Shown: positions 7,293 through 14,716 of the stretch, in pieces | Layout: the number at the start of each line of letters is the position of its first letter | How positions within the stretch are numbered: position 1 is the first letter of the stretch | Source: DATJFH01 sp035495815 | GTDB taxonomy: Bacteria; Acidobacteriota; Terriglobia; Bryobacterales; Bryobacteraceae | Direction: 5' to 3' | Length of the DNA stretch: 21,471 bases | NCBI GenBank assembly: GCA_035495815.1 | Contig: DATJFH010000329.1 | Location: 1 to 21,471, forward strand | The notes under the pieces: generated by a model | The model's database searches: none | Seen by the model: the letters and a program-made list of their open reading frames with translations, nothing else | Told to the model about the DNA's origin: nothing | Position numbers and translations under genes: made by a program

Positions 7293-8010
7293 GCCGGGCT
7301 GCCAGCGCCGTTTGGTCGGGTCGGTGATGGAACGCGGCGCCGTGAGCGCCGCCGACCGCGACCAGATGTTCAACCTGCTCTCGGCGTACTTCACCGGAAC
7401 GCGGCGCGATCAGTTCGAGGCGGATCTGGCCGAGAAAGACGCCGTCATCCTTCTGCGCGACTCCGCCACCGGGAGCATCCAGGGATTCTCGACCTTCCTT
7501 CGCCTCGACGGCGAAGATCTTGCCGCCTTCTACTCCGGTGACACCATCGTGGCCCGCGAGTACTGGGGCGAGTCCCTGCTAAGCCGGTTGTGGAGCCGCA
7601 CGGTTTTCGCCGAGGCCGACCGCATCCGCGCCGCCCGCCCCACGACGCGCGTCTACTGGCTGCTCATCTGTTCCGGGTATAAGACCTGGCGCTTCCTCCC
7701 TGTATTCTTCCGGCGCTACTGGCCGAATGCCGGCGGGCCCACGCCGGCCTCTGTTCAGCGAATCCTCGACGATCTGGGCAGCCGCAGGTTCGGGGCCCAG
7801 TACGCGAACGGGGTGGTGCGATTCCGCCATCCTATGCCGCTGCGCGGCGGCATCGCGGAAGTCACCGAGCAGCGGCTGCGCGATCCACGGGTCGCCTTCT
7901 TCGCCCGGATGAATCCCGGACACGCCGCCGGCGATGAGCTGGTCTGCCTCACCGAAATCTCGCGCGAGAATCTCACCCCCGCCGGCGAGCGCATGTTGGG
8001 CGAGTCATGA
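7243..8010 (+). CDS. Conserved-looking protein of unknown function, GNAT-like
   Basis: 255 aa. ATG 7243 has GGAGG eight bases upstream (7230-7234), inside the coding sequence of the preceding gene, so the two overlap by 50 bp in different frames. The longer frame upstream is a shadow of that gene. Residues 65-115 (AVILLRD, GSIQGFSTFLRL, LAAFYSGDTIVAREYWGESL) look like GNAT strands and a CoA-loop helix. The most distinctive stretch is WLLICSGYKTWRFLPVFFRR (139-158), which I associate with an uncharacterised family seen next to lipid-modifying genes, though I cannot name it. The C-terminal part is charged with no membrane segment. It is probably a cytoplasmic acyltransferase-like partner of the membrane enzyme whose start overlaps its stop. 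Confidence 0.75.
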   Translation: MSNSMNALLTSTSPPFEPGCQRRLVGSVMERGAVSAADRDQMFNLLSAYFTGTRRDQFEADLAEKDAVILLRDSATGSIQGFSTFLRLDGEDLAAFYSGDTIVAREYWGESLLSRLWSRTVFAEADRIRAARPTTRVYWLLICSGYKTWRFLPVFFRRYWPNAGGPTPASVQRILDDLGSRRFGAQYANGVVRFRHPMPLRGGIAEVTEQRLRDPRVAFFARMNPGHAAGDELVCLTEISRENLTPAGERMLGES

Positions 8011-9527
8011 AGACGGCGCTTTTTCTGGGACTCGGATTGTGGTTGACCGCCCCGTTTTTCGCCGTCCAGTATTACCCGCTGTTTCCGGCGGCGGCCATGC
8101 CCGTCACGTCTCTCGACGAACTGATCCCGCTGGCGCAGCCCGCAGTCTGGCTGTACGTCTCCCTTTACGTGCAGATCACGCTTCCGCTCCTGCTGTCGCG
8201 CGACCCGCGGGAATTGCGCCACATGTGCTTCGGATTCGGCTGGATCGTACTGGTCTCCCACACTCTGTTTCTATTCTGGCCGACCGCTATTCCGGCGCTG
8301 CTTGACGGCGTCTCCATCAGCGATCCGCTTCTGCGCCTGGTGGTGGAGATCCAAACTGACCGCAGCGCCTGCCCTTCGCTGCATGCGTCGCTGGCGGTCT
8401 ACTGCGCCCTGAGCGCCGCCCGTCTGCTGGCGTCCCGCAGGACACGACTTTTTCTCTGGATCTGGACGGCGCTCATTCTCGCTTCCACGCTGCTGGCGAA
8501 GCAGCACGTCTTCCTGGACATTGCCGCGGGCTCCGCGCTGGGGGCCGCGGCGTACGGCGCACTGTTTCGCCAGCGTCCGGAGGAGCCGGCCGGCTCACCG
8601 GCGCTCGAGGCGACGCTGCAGGCCCGCCATCAACTCGCCGCCAGTCTCGGCGCCCAACTGGACGGGCTCTCCTCGCTGGATTGGCGCAGGCGCGCCGGCG
8701 ATCTGGCGCTGTTCACCGGACTCTGCGCCGCCGGAATGTACCTGGCCTCTCGTGGAGGGGGGCTGCTCACCGCGGCCGGAATCGGGCTTGCGGCCTTGGG
8801 GCTGAACGCGTTCGTGCTGCTCATGCATGAAGGCATGCACGATTGCCTGTTTCGCGGCAGGGTGGCCAACCGCGCCGGCAGCGTCCTGCTGGGCGCTACT
8901 TTCCTGATGTCGTTTTCCGCCTACCGCGTTTTGCACACCCGGCACCACAGCTATCTCGGCGACTCCCGCGATCCGGACGATTACCGGAATTACACCGGCC
9001 GTCCCGGGCTGCTTTGGACGCTGCACTTCGTTCGTCTGGTCTGCGGATCGCTGCTCTATCTGGCGCTCATTCCGATACTCGCGCTGAAATACGGGACGGA
9101 CCGCGAGCGCCGGCGCATCCTGACGGAGTACGCCTTCTTGCTGGCCGTGTACTGCGTCACTCTGCGGCTCGTTCCGGCGTCGGCGCTGCTGGTGGCCTGG
9201 TGGATCCCACTGCTCATTGTCGGAAACCTCACTTCCATCCGGGGATTCGCGCAGCACGGGATCACCGATGCCGGCGATCCCTATATCGCCAGCCGCACCA
9301 TGCTGCCCCACCCCATCGTGGAATTTTTCGTTCTGCACGAGAACTATCACCTCGAGCACCACCTGTTCCCGGAGATTCCCAGTTATCATTTGCCGCGCCT
9401 GCACGGCTTGGTGTGGCCGAAGGCGCCGCGCGCCGTATCCGGACGGGGATACCTGCAGTTCCTGGCGCGTTTCTTCCGGGCCACGGCGCGTCTGGACGCG
9501 TCGCCGATCGGACTCGAACGCCCATGA
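8007..9527 (+). CDS. PAP2-type phosphatase/transferase fused to fatty-acid desaturase
   Basis: 506 aa integral membrane fusion whose ATGA start overlaps the previous stop. Residues 1-185 form a PAP2-superfamily domain with several membrane segments, CPSLHAS (122-128, His126) and KQHVFLDIAAG (165-175, His167, Asp171). The usual KxxxxxxRP motif is absent, as in the Aur1/inositolphosphotransferase-like branch (PAP2_3). Residues 230-470 form a membrane fatty-acid desaturase with three histidine boxes: HEGMH (274-278), HTRHH (310-314) and HLEHH (448-452), plus His444. These ligate a di-iron centre that inserts a double bond or hydroxyl into an acyl chain. The linker (about 188-230) is charged and cytoplasmic-looking. 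The fusion implies one lipid substrate handled at the headgroup and on the chain. Substrate unknown. Confidence 0.93.
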   Translation: MKTALFLGLGLWLTAPFFAVQYYPLFPAAAMPVTSLDELIPLAQPAVWLYVSLYVQITLPLLLSRDPRELRHMCFGFGWIVLVSHTLFLFWPTAIPALLDGVSISDPLLRLVVEIQTDRSACPSLHASLAVYCALSAARLLASRRTRLFLWIWTALILASTLLAKQHVFLDIAAGSALGAAAYGALFRQRPEEPAGSPALEATLQARHQLAASLGAQLDGLSSLDWRRRAGDLALFTGLCAAGMYLASRGGGLLTAAGIGLAALGLNAFVLLMHEGMHDCLFRGRVANRAGSVLLGATFLMSFSAYRVLHTRHHSYLGDSRDPDDYRNYTGRPGLLWTLHFVRLVCGSLLYLALIPILALKYGTDRERRRILTEYAFLLAVYCVTLRLVPASALLVAWWIPLLIVGNLTSIRGFAQHGITDAGDPYIASRTMLPHPIVEFFVLHENYHLEHHLFPEIPSYHLPRLHGLVWPKAPRAVSGRGYLQFLARFFRATARLDASPIGLERP

Positions 9528-11086
9528 AGGCCGCGATCGCGAACTCGCTCTGGCTGGCGGGTTGCCTGCCCGATTACGCGCGCTTCCAGCACGCCGCCCG
9601 GAACGTGCGCGCCGAACAGGAATCGATTCTGCGGCGGATTCTGGCGGCCAATGCCGGAACTGAATTCGGACGCAGCCACGGCTTCGCCTCGATTCGCGAC
9701 CTGGCCGAATATCCCCGCCGTGTGCCCTTGCGCGATTATGACGAGTTGCGCCCCTGGATCGACCGCATTGCCGCGGGCGCGTCAAACGTGCTCACACGCG
9801 AGCCCGTTCGCCTTTTTGAGCCTACCGGCGGATCGGCCGGCGGATCGAAGTGGATCCCCTACACAGCGTCGCTGCAGCGCGAGTTCCAGCGCGGCATTCG
9901 CGCCTGGATGGCCGATCTGTTCCTGCACGACCCGGCGTTGCTTGACGGCCGCGCTTACTGGTCGGTAAGCCCGGCCGGCGCGCCGGGCGGTAGAACTTCG
10001 GGCGGCGTCCCGATCGGCTTTGAAGACGATACGCATTACGTCGGCGGCTGGCAACGGCGGCTGGCGCGCGCCGTAATGGCCGTGCCGGCTGAAGTGCGGC
10101 TCATCCCGGACATGGACGAGTTTCGCTATGCCACGCTGCTGCACCTCTGCCGCGCCCGCGACCTGAAACTGATCTCCGTCTGGAACCCGGCGTTCCTCTC
10201 GCTCCTCATGGAACGGCTGACCGAGTGGAGAGACCGCCTGGCTCATGATCTGCCCGGCCGCGCCGCCGAACTGCGGTCCGGCGAACCGCTCTGGCCGTCG
10301 CTCCGCCTGATCAGTTGCTGGACCGACGCGAACGCCGCTGGTCCCGCCGCCGCCCTCGCGGCGATGTTTCCGCGGGCTCGTATCCAGGGTAAGGGCCTGA
10401 TCGCAACCGAAGGCTTCGTCTCGTTTCCGCTCGCCGGATACCAGCATTGCGCTCTCGCGGTTCGATCCCACTTCCTGGAATTTCTTCCGGAAGGCTCCGA
10501 GATTCCCCTGATGGCGCACGAGCTTGATGCTGGACAGCGGTACCGCGTGGTGATGACAACAGGCGGCGGCCTGTACCGGTATAAGCTCGGGGACATTGTC
10601 GAAGTCACCGGGTTCGTCGAGAGCTGTCCGCTGGTGCGATTCCTGGGGCGCAGCGGATATATCTCCGATTGGTTCGGAGAGAAGCTCAACGAGGCCCACG
10701 TCTCGCGGGTGATGCAGGATTGCTTCACCGGGCTCGGAATGACGCCGCGATTCGCCATGCTGGCCTGCGAGCCGGAGACCCCGGCGGCATACGTTCTGTA
10801 TATCGATACGCCGGGGCCGGACGAGGTGGTGGAACGCGCCGCCGCGCGTATCGATGAGGGGCTGCGGGAGAATTTTCATTACTCCTACGCAAGGCATCTG
10901 GGACAACTGGAAGCTGTTCGTGTCTTTCGCGCCGACGCTGCCTCGGAGGCGTATTTCGGGGCTGGCGTTCAGGGCGGGCGCAGGGCTGGAGACATCAAGC
11001 CGCGGGCGCTCGATTGCGGGTCCGGGTGGCGGCGGGTTTTTGAGGGGGATCCTGCCCGCGGCCGGATTTCCAGCCGGCTGGTCTGA
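9524..11086 (+). CDS. GH3-family acyl-acid amido synthetase
   Basis: 520 aa; ATG 9524 overlaps the desaturase stop by ATGA. All three nucleotide-binding motifs of the GH3 branch of adenylating enzymes are present: FEPTGGSAGGSKWIPYT (98-114, P-loop-like), IATEGF (293-298) and YRYKLGD (351-357, with the ribose-contacting Asp357). The C-terminal lid follows with GRSGYISDWFGEKLNEAHV (375-393). Plant members activate jasmonate, auxin or salicylate as acyl-AMP and join them to amino acids; bacterial members are widespread but mostly unassigned. The length is close to the family norm (about 500-600). As last gene of the operon it could conjugate a modified fatty or aromatic acid with an amine. The substrate cannot be read from sequence. 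Confidence 0.94.
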   Translation: MKAAIANSLWLAGCLPDYARFQHAARNVRAEQESILRRILAANAGTEFGRSHGFASIRDLAEYPRRVPLRDYDELRPWIDRIAAGASNVLTREPVRLFEPTGGSAGGSKWIPYTASLQREFQRGIRAWMADLFLHDPALLDGRAYWSVSPAGAPGGRTSGGVPIGFEDDTHYVGGWQRRLARAVMAVPAEVRLIPDMDEFRYATLLHLCRARDLKLISVWNPAFLSLLMERLTEWRDRLAHDLPGRAAELRSGEPLWPSLRLISCWTDANAAGPAAALAAMFPRARIQGKGLIATEGFVSFPLAGYQHCALAVRSHFLEFLPEGSEIPLMAHELDAGQRYRVVMTTGGGLYRYKLGDIVEVTGFVESCPLVRFLGRSGYISDWFGEKLNEAHVSRVMQDCFTGLGMTPRFAMLACEPETPAAYVLYIDTPGPDEVVERAAARIDEGLRENFHYSYARHLGQLEAVRVFRADAASEAYFGAGVQGGRRAGDIKPRALDCGSGWRRVFEGDPARGRISSRLV

Positions 11087-11094
11087 CGCTGTCG

Positions 11095-11202
11095 CTACCT
11101 GCCGAAAATGATCTTTTCCCGGAGAATCACCCAGTGGTCAGGAGGAGGAATTGGCGCCAGCCGGGCCCGGTCGCTGATCGGATAGAAAGCGGCCACCCTC
11201 AT
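11095..11202 (-). CDS. Possible 35-aa microprotein downstream of the PQQ dehydrogenase
   Basis: ATG at 11202, TAG at 11095, starting 11 bp after the dehydrogenase stop on the same strand. The peptide has a conserved-looking centre (FYPISDRARLAPIPPPDHW) and ends in EKIIFGR. Codon use is in line with neighbours (mostly G/C third positions). There is no clear ribosome-binding site, so expression would rest on coupling. It could equally be chance reading of a spacer between convergent genes. Confidence 0.25.
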   Translation of the reverse strand: MRVAAFYPISDRARLAPIPPPDHWVILREKIIFGR

Positions 11203-11213
11203 CCGGCAGATCA

Positions 11214-13079
11214 CTACGGTATCGTAAAGGCCACCACGGAATCTCCGAGTGGAGAGGCGCCGGCTATGCCGTGTCCGCCGGCGCAGACCACCACGTACTG
11301 CCTGCCGTTGGCCGCGCGGAATGTCATGGGGGTGGAGCGGGCGCTGGTAGGCAGAGCGCCGCGCCACAACTCGGCTCCGGTACGGGCGTCGAAGGCGTAA
11401 ATCGCCGGATCGAGGGTCCCCGCCATGAATATCAGGCCCCCGTGAGTGGCGATCGGTCCGCCCAGCGAGATCGACCCCCAGGCACGGGCCTTCGGAACTT
11501 TTTCGGTTCCCATAAAGCGCCCGATCGGCGATTCCCACTTCACTTCTCCCGTACTGGCGCTTACGGCGGTGAGGGTTCCCCAGGGCGGATGGTTGCAGGG
11601 CAGATGCCTTCCCGGACTCAGCAGGAAACGCCGCGCCATTCCGTAGGGCGTGCCGCGCTGCGGCGCGAATTCCCAGTCGCCGCCCAAACTCCGTCCGGCC
11701 GACCGCTCTTTCTCGAAAGCGGCGCGCGGTATCAGGCGCACTTGAGCCGCCAGGCGATTGGTGGGAATAATCAGCAGATCGTCGTCGGCGTCGTAGGCGG
11801 CGCCGCCCCACGCCATCCCGCCGATGTTGCCCGGAACCACCAGCGTGCCGCCGAGGCTGGGCGGCGTGAAGATGCCTTCGTTTCGCAGCCTGGAGATTTC
11901 GGCGCGGCACCAGTTGCGGTCCGATTCATCGGCGCCCCAGATGTCGTCCGGATCGAGCTTCTGCGGAACCAGCGGGCGCGGGGCTTTGGGGAACGGCTGA
12001 GTCGGCGCGGCGGTCTCTCCCGGAACATCGCTCTTAGGCACGGGCCGTTCCTCCACTCCGAACACCGGCTTCCCGCTTTCACGGTTGAGGACGAAGAAAT
12101 TGCCGGTTTTCGAGCCGACTCCGACCGCCGGGATTCGTTTGCCATTCTTTCGGACGTCGAACAGGATCGGGGGCGAGGCCACGTCGTAATCCCAGAGATC
12201 GTGATGCACCGTCTGGAAGTGCCATACGCGGCGTCCGGTGTCGGCGCGCAGGGCGATCAGCGAATTGGCGTACAGGTTGTCGCCGGGGCGCTCGCCCCCG
12301 TAGTAGTCGGGGCTCGCGCTGCTCGTGGACACGAAGACCAGGTTGCGGTTCGGATCGGCGGCCATTACCGTCCAGGAGTTGGCCGCGCCGGTACGCGATT
12401 TGCTCCCGAGCGGATCCCACGTCCATTTCAGCTTTCCGGTGGCGGCGTCGAAGCCGCGGACTTCGCCGCTCGGCTGGTCCGTCGCCTGGTTGTCGGCAAT
12501 ACCTGATCCGACCACCACCGTGTTACCGACGACTGTGGGCGGCGATGTTTCCTCATAATCGGAGAATTCCTTCGGCGGGATGCGCAGTCCGATACGCAGG
12601 TTCACGGAGCCGTTGTCGCCGAAGTCCGCGCAGGGCTTTCCGGTCGCGGCGTCGATGGAGATCAACCGCGCATCGATGGTAGCGACCAGGATGCGGAGCT
12701 GGCCTTTGGGTGATTTCCAGGCCGAGACGCCGCGATTGGCGAAGTCTCCGTAACCCTTGTCGCGATCGACCTTCGGATCGAAGGCCCAGCGCTGAGCGCC
12801 GGTGACCGGATCGAGCGCGAGGACCCGGCCGAGCGGCGTGCTCAAGTAGAGGGTACCTTCAATAAAAAGCGGTGTGGCCTCGAAGGCTGTGGCGCGGCTG
12901 TTTTTCGGCTGGTAGGCGTCACCGGTGTGAAACGTCCAGGCGACCTCAAGGGATTTCACGTTGTCGCGATGGATCAGGGCAAGCGGGGAAAAGCGCTGAC
13001 CACCGGGGTCGCGGCCATAGGCGGGCCACTCGCCGATCGTATCGAGCAGCGCCGCGGCCAAAAGGATGAGGCCGGTCAT
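11214..13079 (-). CDS. PQQ-dependent (quinoprotein) dehydrogenase, periplasmic
   Basis: 621 aa, beginning with a short signal peptide MTGLILLAAALLD. It has an eight-bladed beta-propeller of the quinoprotein alcohol/glucose dehydrogenase type. The N-terminal blade begins EWPAYGRDPGGQRFSPL and AWTFHTGD; later blades carry ETSPPTVVGNTVVVGSGI, SGEVRGFDAATGKLKWTW, the hallmark HFQTVHHDLWDYDVASPP, and a C-terminal GLIFMAGTLDPAIYAFDARTG with ELWRGALPTSARSTPMTF. The cytochrome c domain found in some alcohol dehydrogenases is missing (no CxxCH), and so are the five N-terminal membrane segments of membrane glucose dehydrogenase, so electrons must leave through a separate acceptor. It oxidises an alcohol or sugar in the periplasm; substrate unknown. 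Its ATG overlaps the stop of the DUF4126 gene by ATGA. No PQQ synthesis genes are in view. Confidence 0.93.
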   Translation of the reverse strand: MTGLILLAAALLDTIGEWPAYGRDPGGQRFSPLALIHRDNVKSLEVAWTFHTGDAYQPKNSRATAFEATPLFIEGTLYLSTPLGRVLALDPVTGAQRWAFDPKVDRDKGYGDFANRGVSAWKSPKGQLRILVATIDARLISIDAATGKPCADFGDNGSVNLRIGLRIPPKEFSDYEETSPPTVVGNTVVVGSGIADNQATDQPSGEVRGFDAATGKLKWTWDPLGSKSRTGAANSWTVMAADPNRNLVFVSTSSASPDYYGGERPGDNLYANSLIALRADTGRRVWHFQTVHHDLWDYDVASPPILFDVRKNGKRIPAVGVGSKTGNFFVLNRESGKPVFGVEERPVPKSDVPGETAAPTQPFPKAPRPLVPQKLDPDDIWGADESDRNWCRAEISRLRNEGIFTPPSLGGTLVVPGNIGGMAWGGAAYDADDDLLIIPTNRLAAQVRLIPRAAFEKERSAGRSLGGDWEFAPQRGTPYGMARRFLLSPGRHLPCNHPPWGTLTAVSASTGEVKWESPIGRFMGTEKVPKARAWGSISLGGPIATHGGLIFMAGTLDPAIYAFDARTGAELWRGALPTSARSTPMTFRAANGRQYVVVCAGGHGIAGASPLGDSVVAFTIP

Positions 13080-13690
13080 GCGCCCGACCGCGCCGGGCGC
13101 GGCAATTCCGCCTGCCGCCGGAACATGCGGCTCAGCGCGCGGGCGATCCGCCGCGCCAGCCAGATCGCGCAGACCAGGAAGATTGCCACGATTCCCAGAA
13201 TCACCAGCGGATGAAACACCATGAGCACGGAAGCGCCCACCGTGACGGCGTCCTCGAACAGGCTGAGGGCGATATTCGAAAACGGCTCCGGTGAAGTATT
13301 GGCGGCCAGGCGGGTAGCGGCCTTCGTGCCGTGGGAACTGAGAGCGATGCCTCCTCCTGCAAGCAGGGCAACCAGGCGTACGGACGGATCGAAGTGAGCG
13401 AAGGCGGAAGCCGCCAGCACCGCGCCGGCGGGGACGCGAATGAAAGTATGGACCGCGTCCCAGGCGGAATCGACCGCCGGAATCTTGTCGGCGGCAAATT
13501 CGATCAGGTAGAGCACGCCGGCGAAGGCGATGACCCACCATTGCTGCATATAGTCGAGATCGCCGGGCAGATGGGCGAAGCCGAATCGCTGCAGCAGACC
13601 CAGCGTGACCACGGTCGCGTAGAGATTGATCCCGGAGAGCCAAGCCGACCCCATGGCGAAGCCCAGCGTCGTGAGCAGGTCGGATCCCAT
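13076..13690 (-). CDS. DUF4126-type membrane protein
   Basis: 204 aa, rich in hydrophobic helices: residues about 5-30 (LGFAMGSAWLSGINLYATVVTL), 48-62 (WWVIAFAGVLYLIEF), 85-115 (PAGAVLAAS, VRLVALLAGGGIAL) and 150-180 (VTVGASVLMVFHPLVILGIV). Between them are the family-typical SGINLYATV, FAADKIPAVDSAWDAVHTFIR and SSHGTKAATRLAANTSPEP segments. The C-terminus is a basic cytoplasmic tail. The family is an uncharacterised inner-membrane domain; assignment is from recognition of those segments. It is translationally coupled to the PQQ dehydrogenase, which could mean anchoring or electron transfer, but the protein has no visible cofactor ligands. Confidence 0.85.
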   Translation of the reverse strand: MGSDLLTTLGFAMGSAWLSGINLYATVVTLGLLQRFGFAHLPGDLDYMQQWWVIAFAGVLYLIEFAADKIPAVDSAWDAVHTFIRVPAGAVLAASAFAHFDPSVRLVALLAGGGIALSSHGTKAATRLAANTSPEPFSNIALSLFEDAVTVGASVLMVFHPLVILGIVAIFLVCAIWLARRIARALSRMFRRQAELPRPARSGA

Positions 13691-13733
13691 ATCTATTCAA
13701 GTCTATCGCGGGCGCTTGTGGTACCGTGATGCC

Positions 13734-14711
13734 ATGCAAAAGGCATTGATTCTTGGCTACAGCCTGATGATGGCCGCTTTCGCGGCCGATGCTCCCGAAG
13801 CCTCGATATCGAACGGGATCATCGAGGCCAGGCTGTACCTGCCCGACGCCCAAAACGGCTACTACCGCGGGACACGCTTCGACTGGTCGGGCGTGATCTA
13901 CAGCCTGCGCTATCAGGGCCATGAGTATTTCGGGACCTGGTTCGAGCGCTACGATCCGAAGACCCACGACGCCATCACCGGGCCGGTGGAGGAGTTCCTC
14001 ACGCGCGATGCCGGACTTGGATACGCGGAGGCCAAACCGGGCGGCAGCTTCATCCGGATCGGCGTCGGCGTGGTGAAGAAGCCCGACGAGCCCGCTTACA
14101 GAAGGTTCAATACCTACGAGATTAGCGATCCGGGCAAATGGACCGTCCGGACTGCCGCGGATTCGGTGGAGTTCACGCACGCGCTCTCGAGCGATACCGG
14201 ATACGGATACGTGTATAAGAAGGAGGTACGGCTGGCGAAGGACAAGCCCATGCTGACGCTGCAGCATTCGCTGCGGAACACTGGCAAGCGGGCTATCGGG
14301 ACGTCGGTCTACGATCACAACTTCTTTGTCATCGACGGCCGGCCGACCGGCCCGGATTCGGTGGTACGATTTCCGTTCGAGCCGCGCGCGACCAGGGACC
14401 TGAAGGGTCTGGCCGAAGTGAGAGACGGGCAGCTCCGGTATCTGCAGGAGCTGCAAAAGGGACAAAGCGTCTTCACGGAAGTGGAGGGTTTCGGAGGCAC
14501 GGAGCGGGATTACGACATCCGGCTGGAGAACCGTTCAGCGGGCGCCGGAGTGCGTATCACGGGCGACCGGCCGATCGCCAAGCTGGTGTACTGGTCGATC
14601 CGGACCACTTTTTGCCCCGAGCCGTACATCGATCTGCGGATCGAGCCCGGCTCCGAGGCGACGTGGATAATCAATTACGAATTCTATAGCCTCAAGAAAG
14701 ACACGAGGTGA
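13734..14711 (+). CDS. Exported galactose-mutarotase-like beta-sandwich protein
   Basis: 325 aa. Signal peptide about residues 1-18 (MQKALILGYSLMMAAFAA). NGYYRGTRFDWSG (41-53) and HEYFGTWFERYDP (63-75) resemble the substrate-facing loops of aldose-1-epimerase/mutarotase-fold proteins of Acidobacteria and Planctomycetes. Further beta strands follow (VYDHNFFVIDGRPTGPD, RITGDRPIAKLVYWS), ending EPYIDLRIEPGSEATW, which fits carbohydrate-binding beta-sandwich folds. Catalytic residues of true mutarotases are not confidently visible, so it may only bind sugars. It begins 43 bp from the divergent DUF4126 gene and ends 5 bp before the oxidoreductase start, so the two form a pair. Confidence 0.75.
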   Translation: MQKALILGYSLMMAAFAADAPEASISNGIIEARLYLPDAQNGYYRGTRFDWSGVIYSLRYQGHEYFGTWFERYDPKTHDAITGPVEEFLTRDAGLGYAEAKPGGSFIRIGVGVVKKPDEPAYRRFNTYEISDPGKWTVRTAADSVEFTHALSSDTGYGYVYKKEVRLAKDKPMLTLQHSLRNTGKRAIGTSVYDHNFFVIDGRPTGPDSVVRFPFEPRATRDLKGLAEVRDGQLRYLQELQKGQSVFTEVEGFGGTERDYDIRLENRSAGAGVRITGDRPIAKLVYWSIRTTFCPEPYIDLRIEPGSEATWIINYEFYSLKKDTR

Positions 14712-14716
14712 CCACG

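Noticed and set aside
8595..9785. 396-aa minus-strand frame opposite the desaturase domain
   Set aside because: It mirrors a complete gene with three histidine boxes and has no recognisable protein features.
11214..14465. Minus-strand frame of 1083 aa joining the PQQ dehydrogenase to an N-terminal extension
   Set aside because: The extension overlaps the DUF4126 and mutarotase-like genes and has no domain. The signal-peptide ATG at 13079 with ATGA coupling is the real start.
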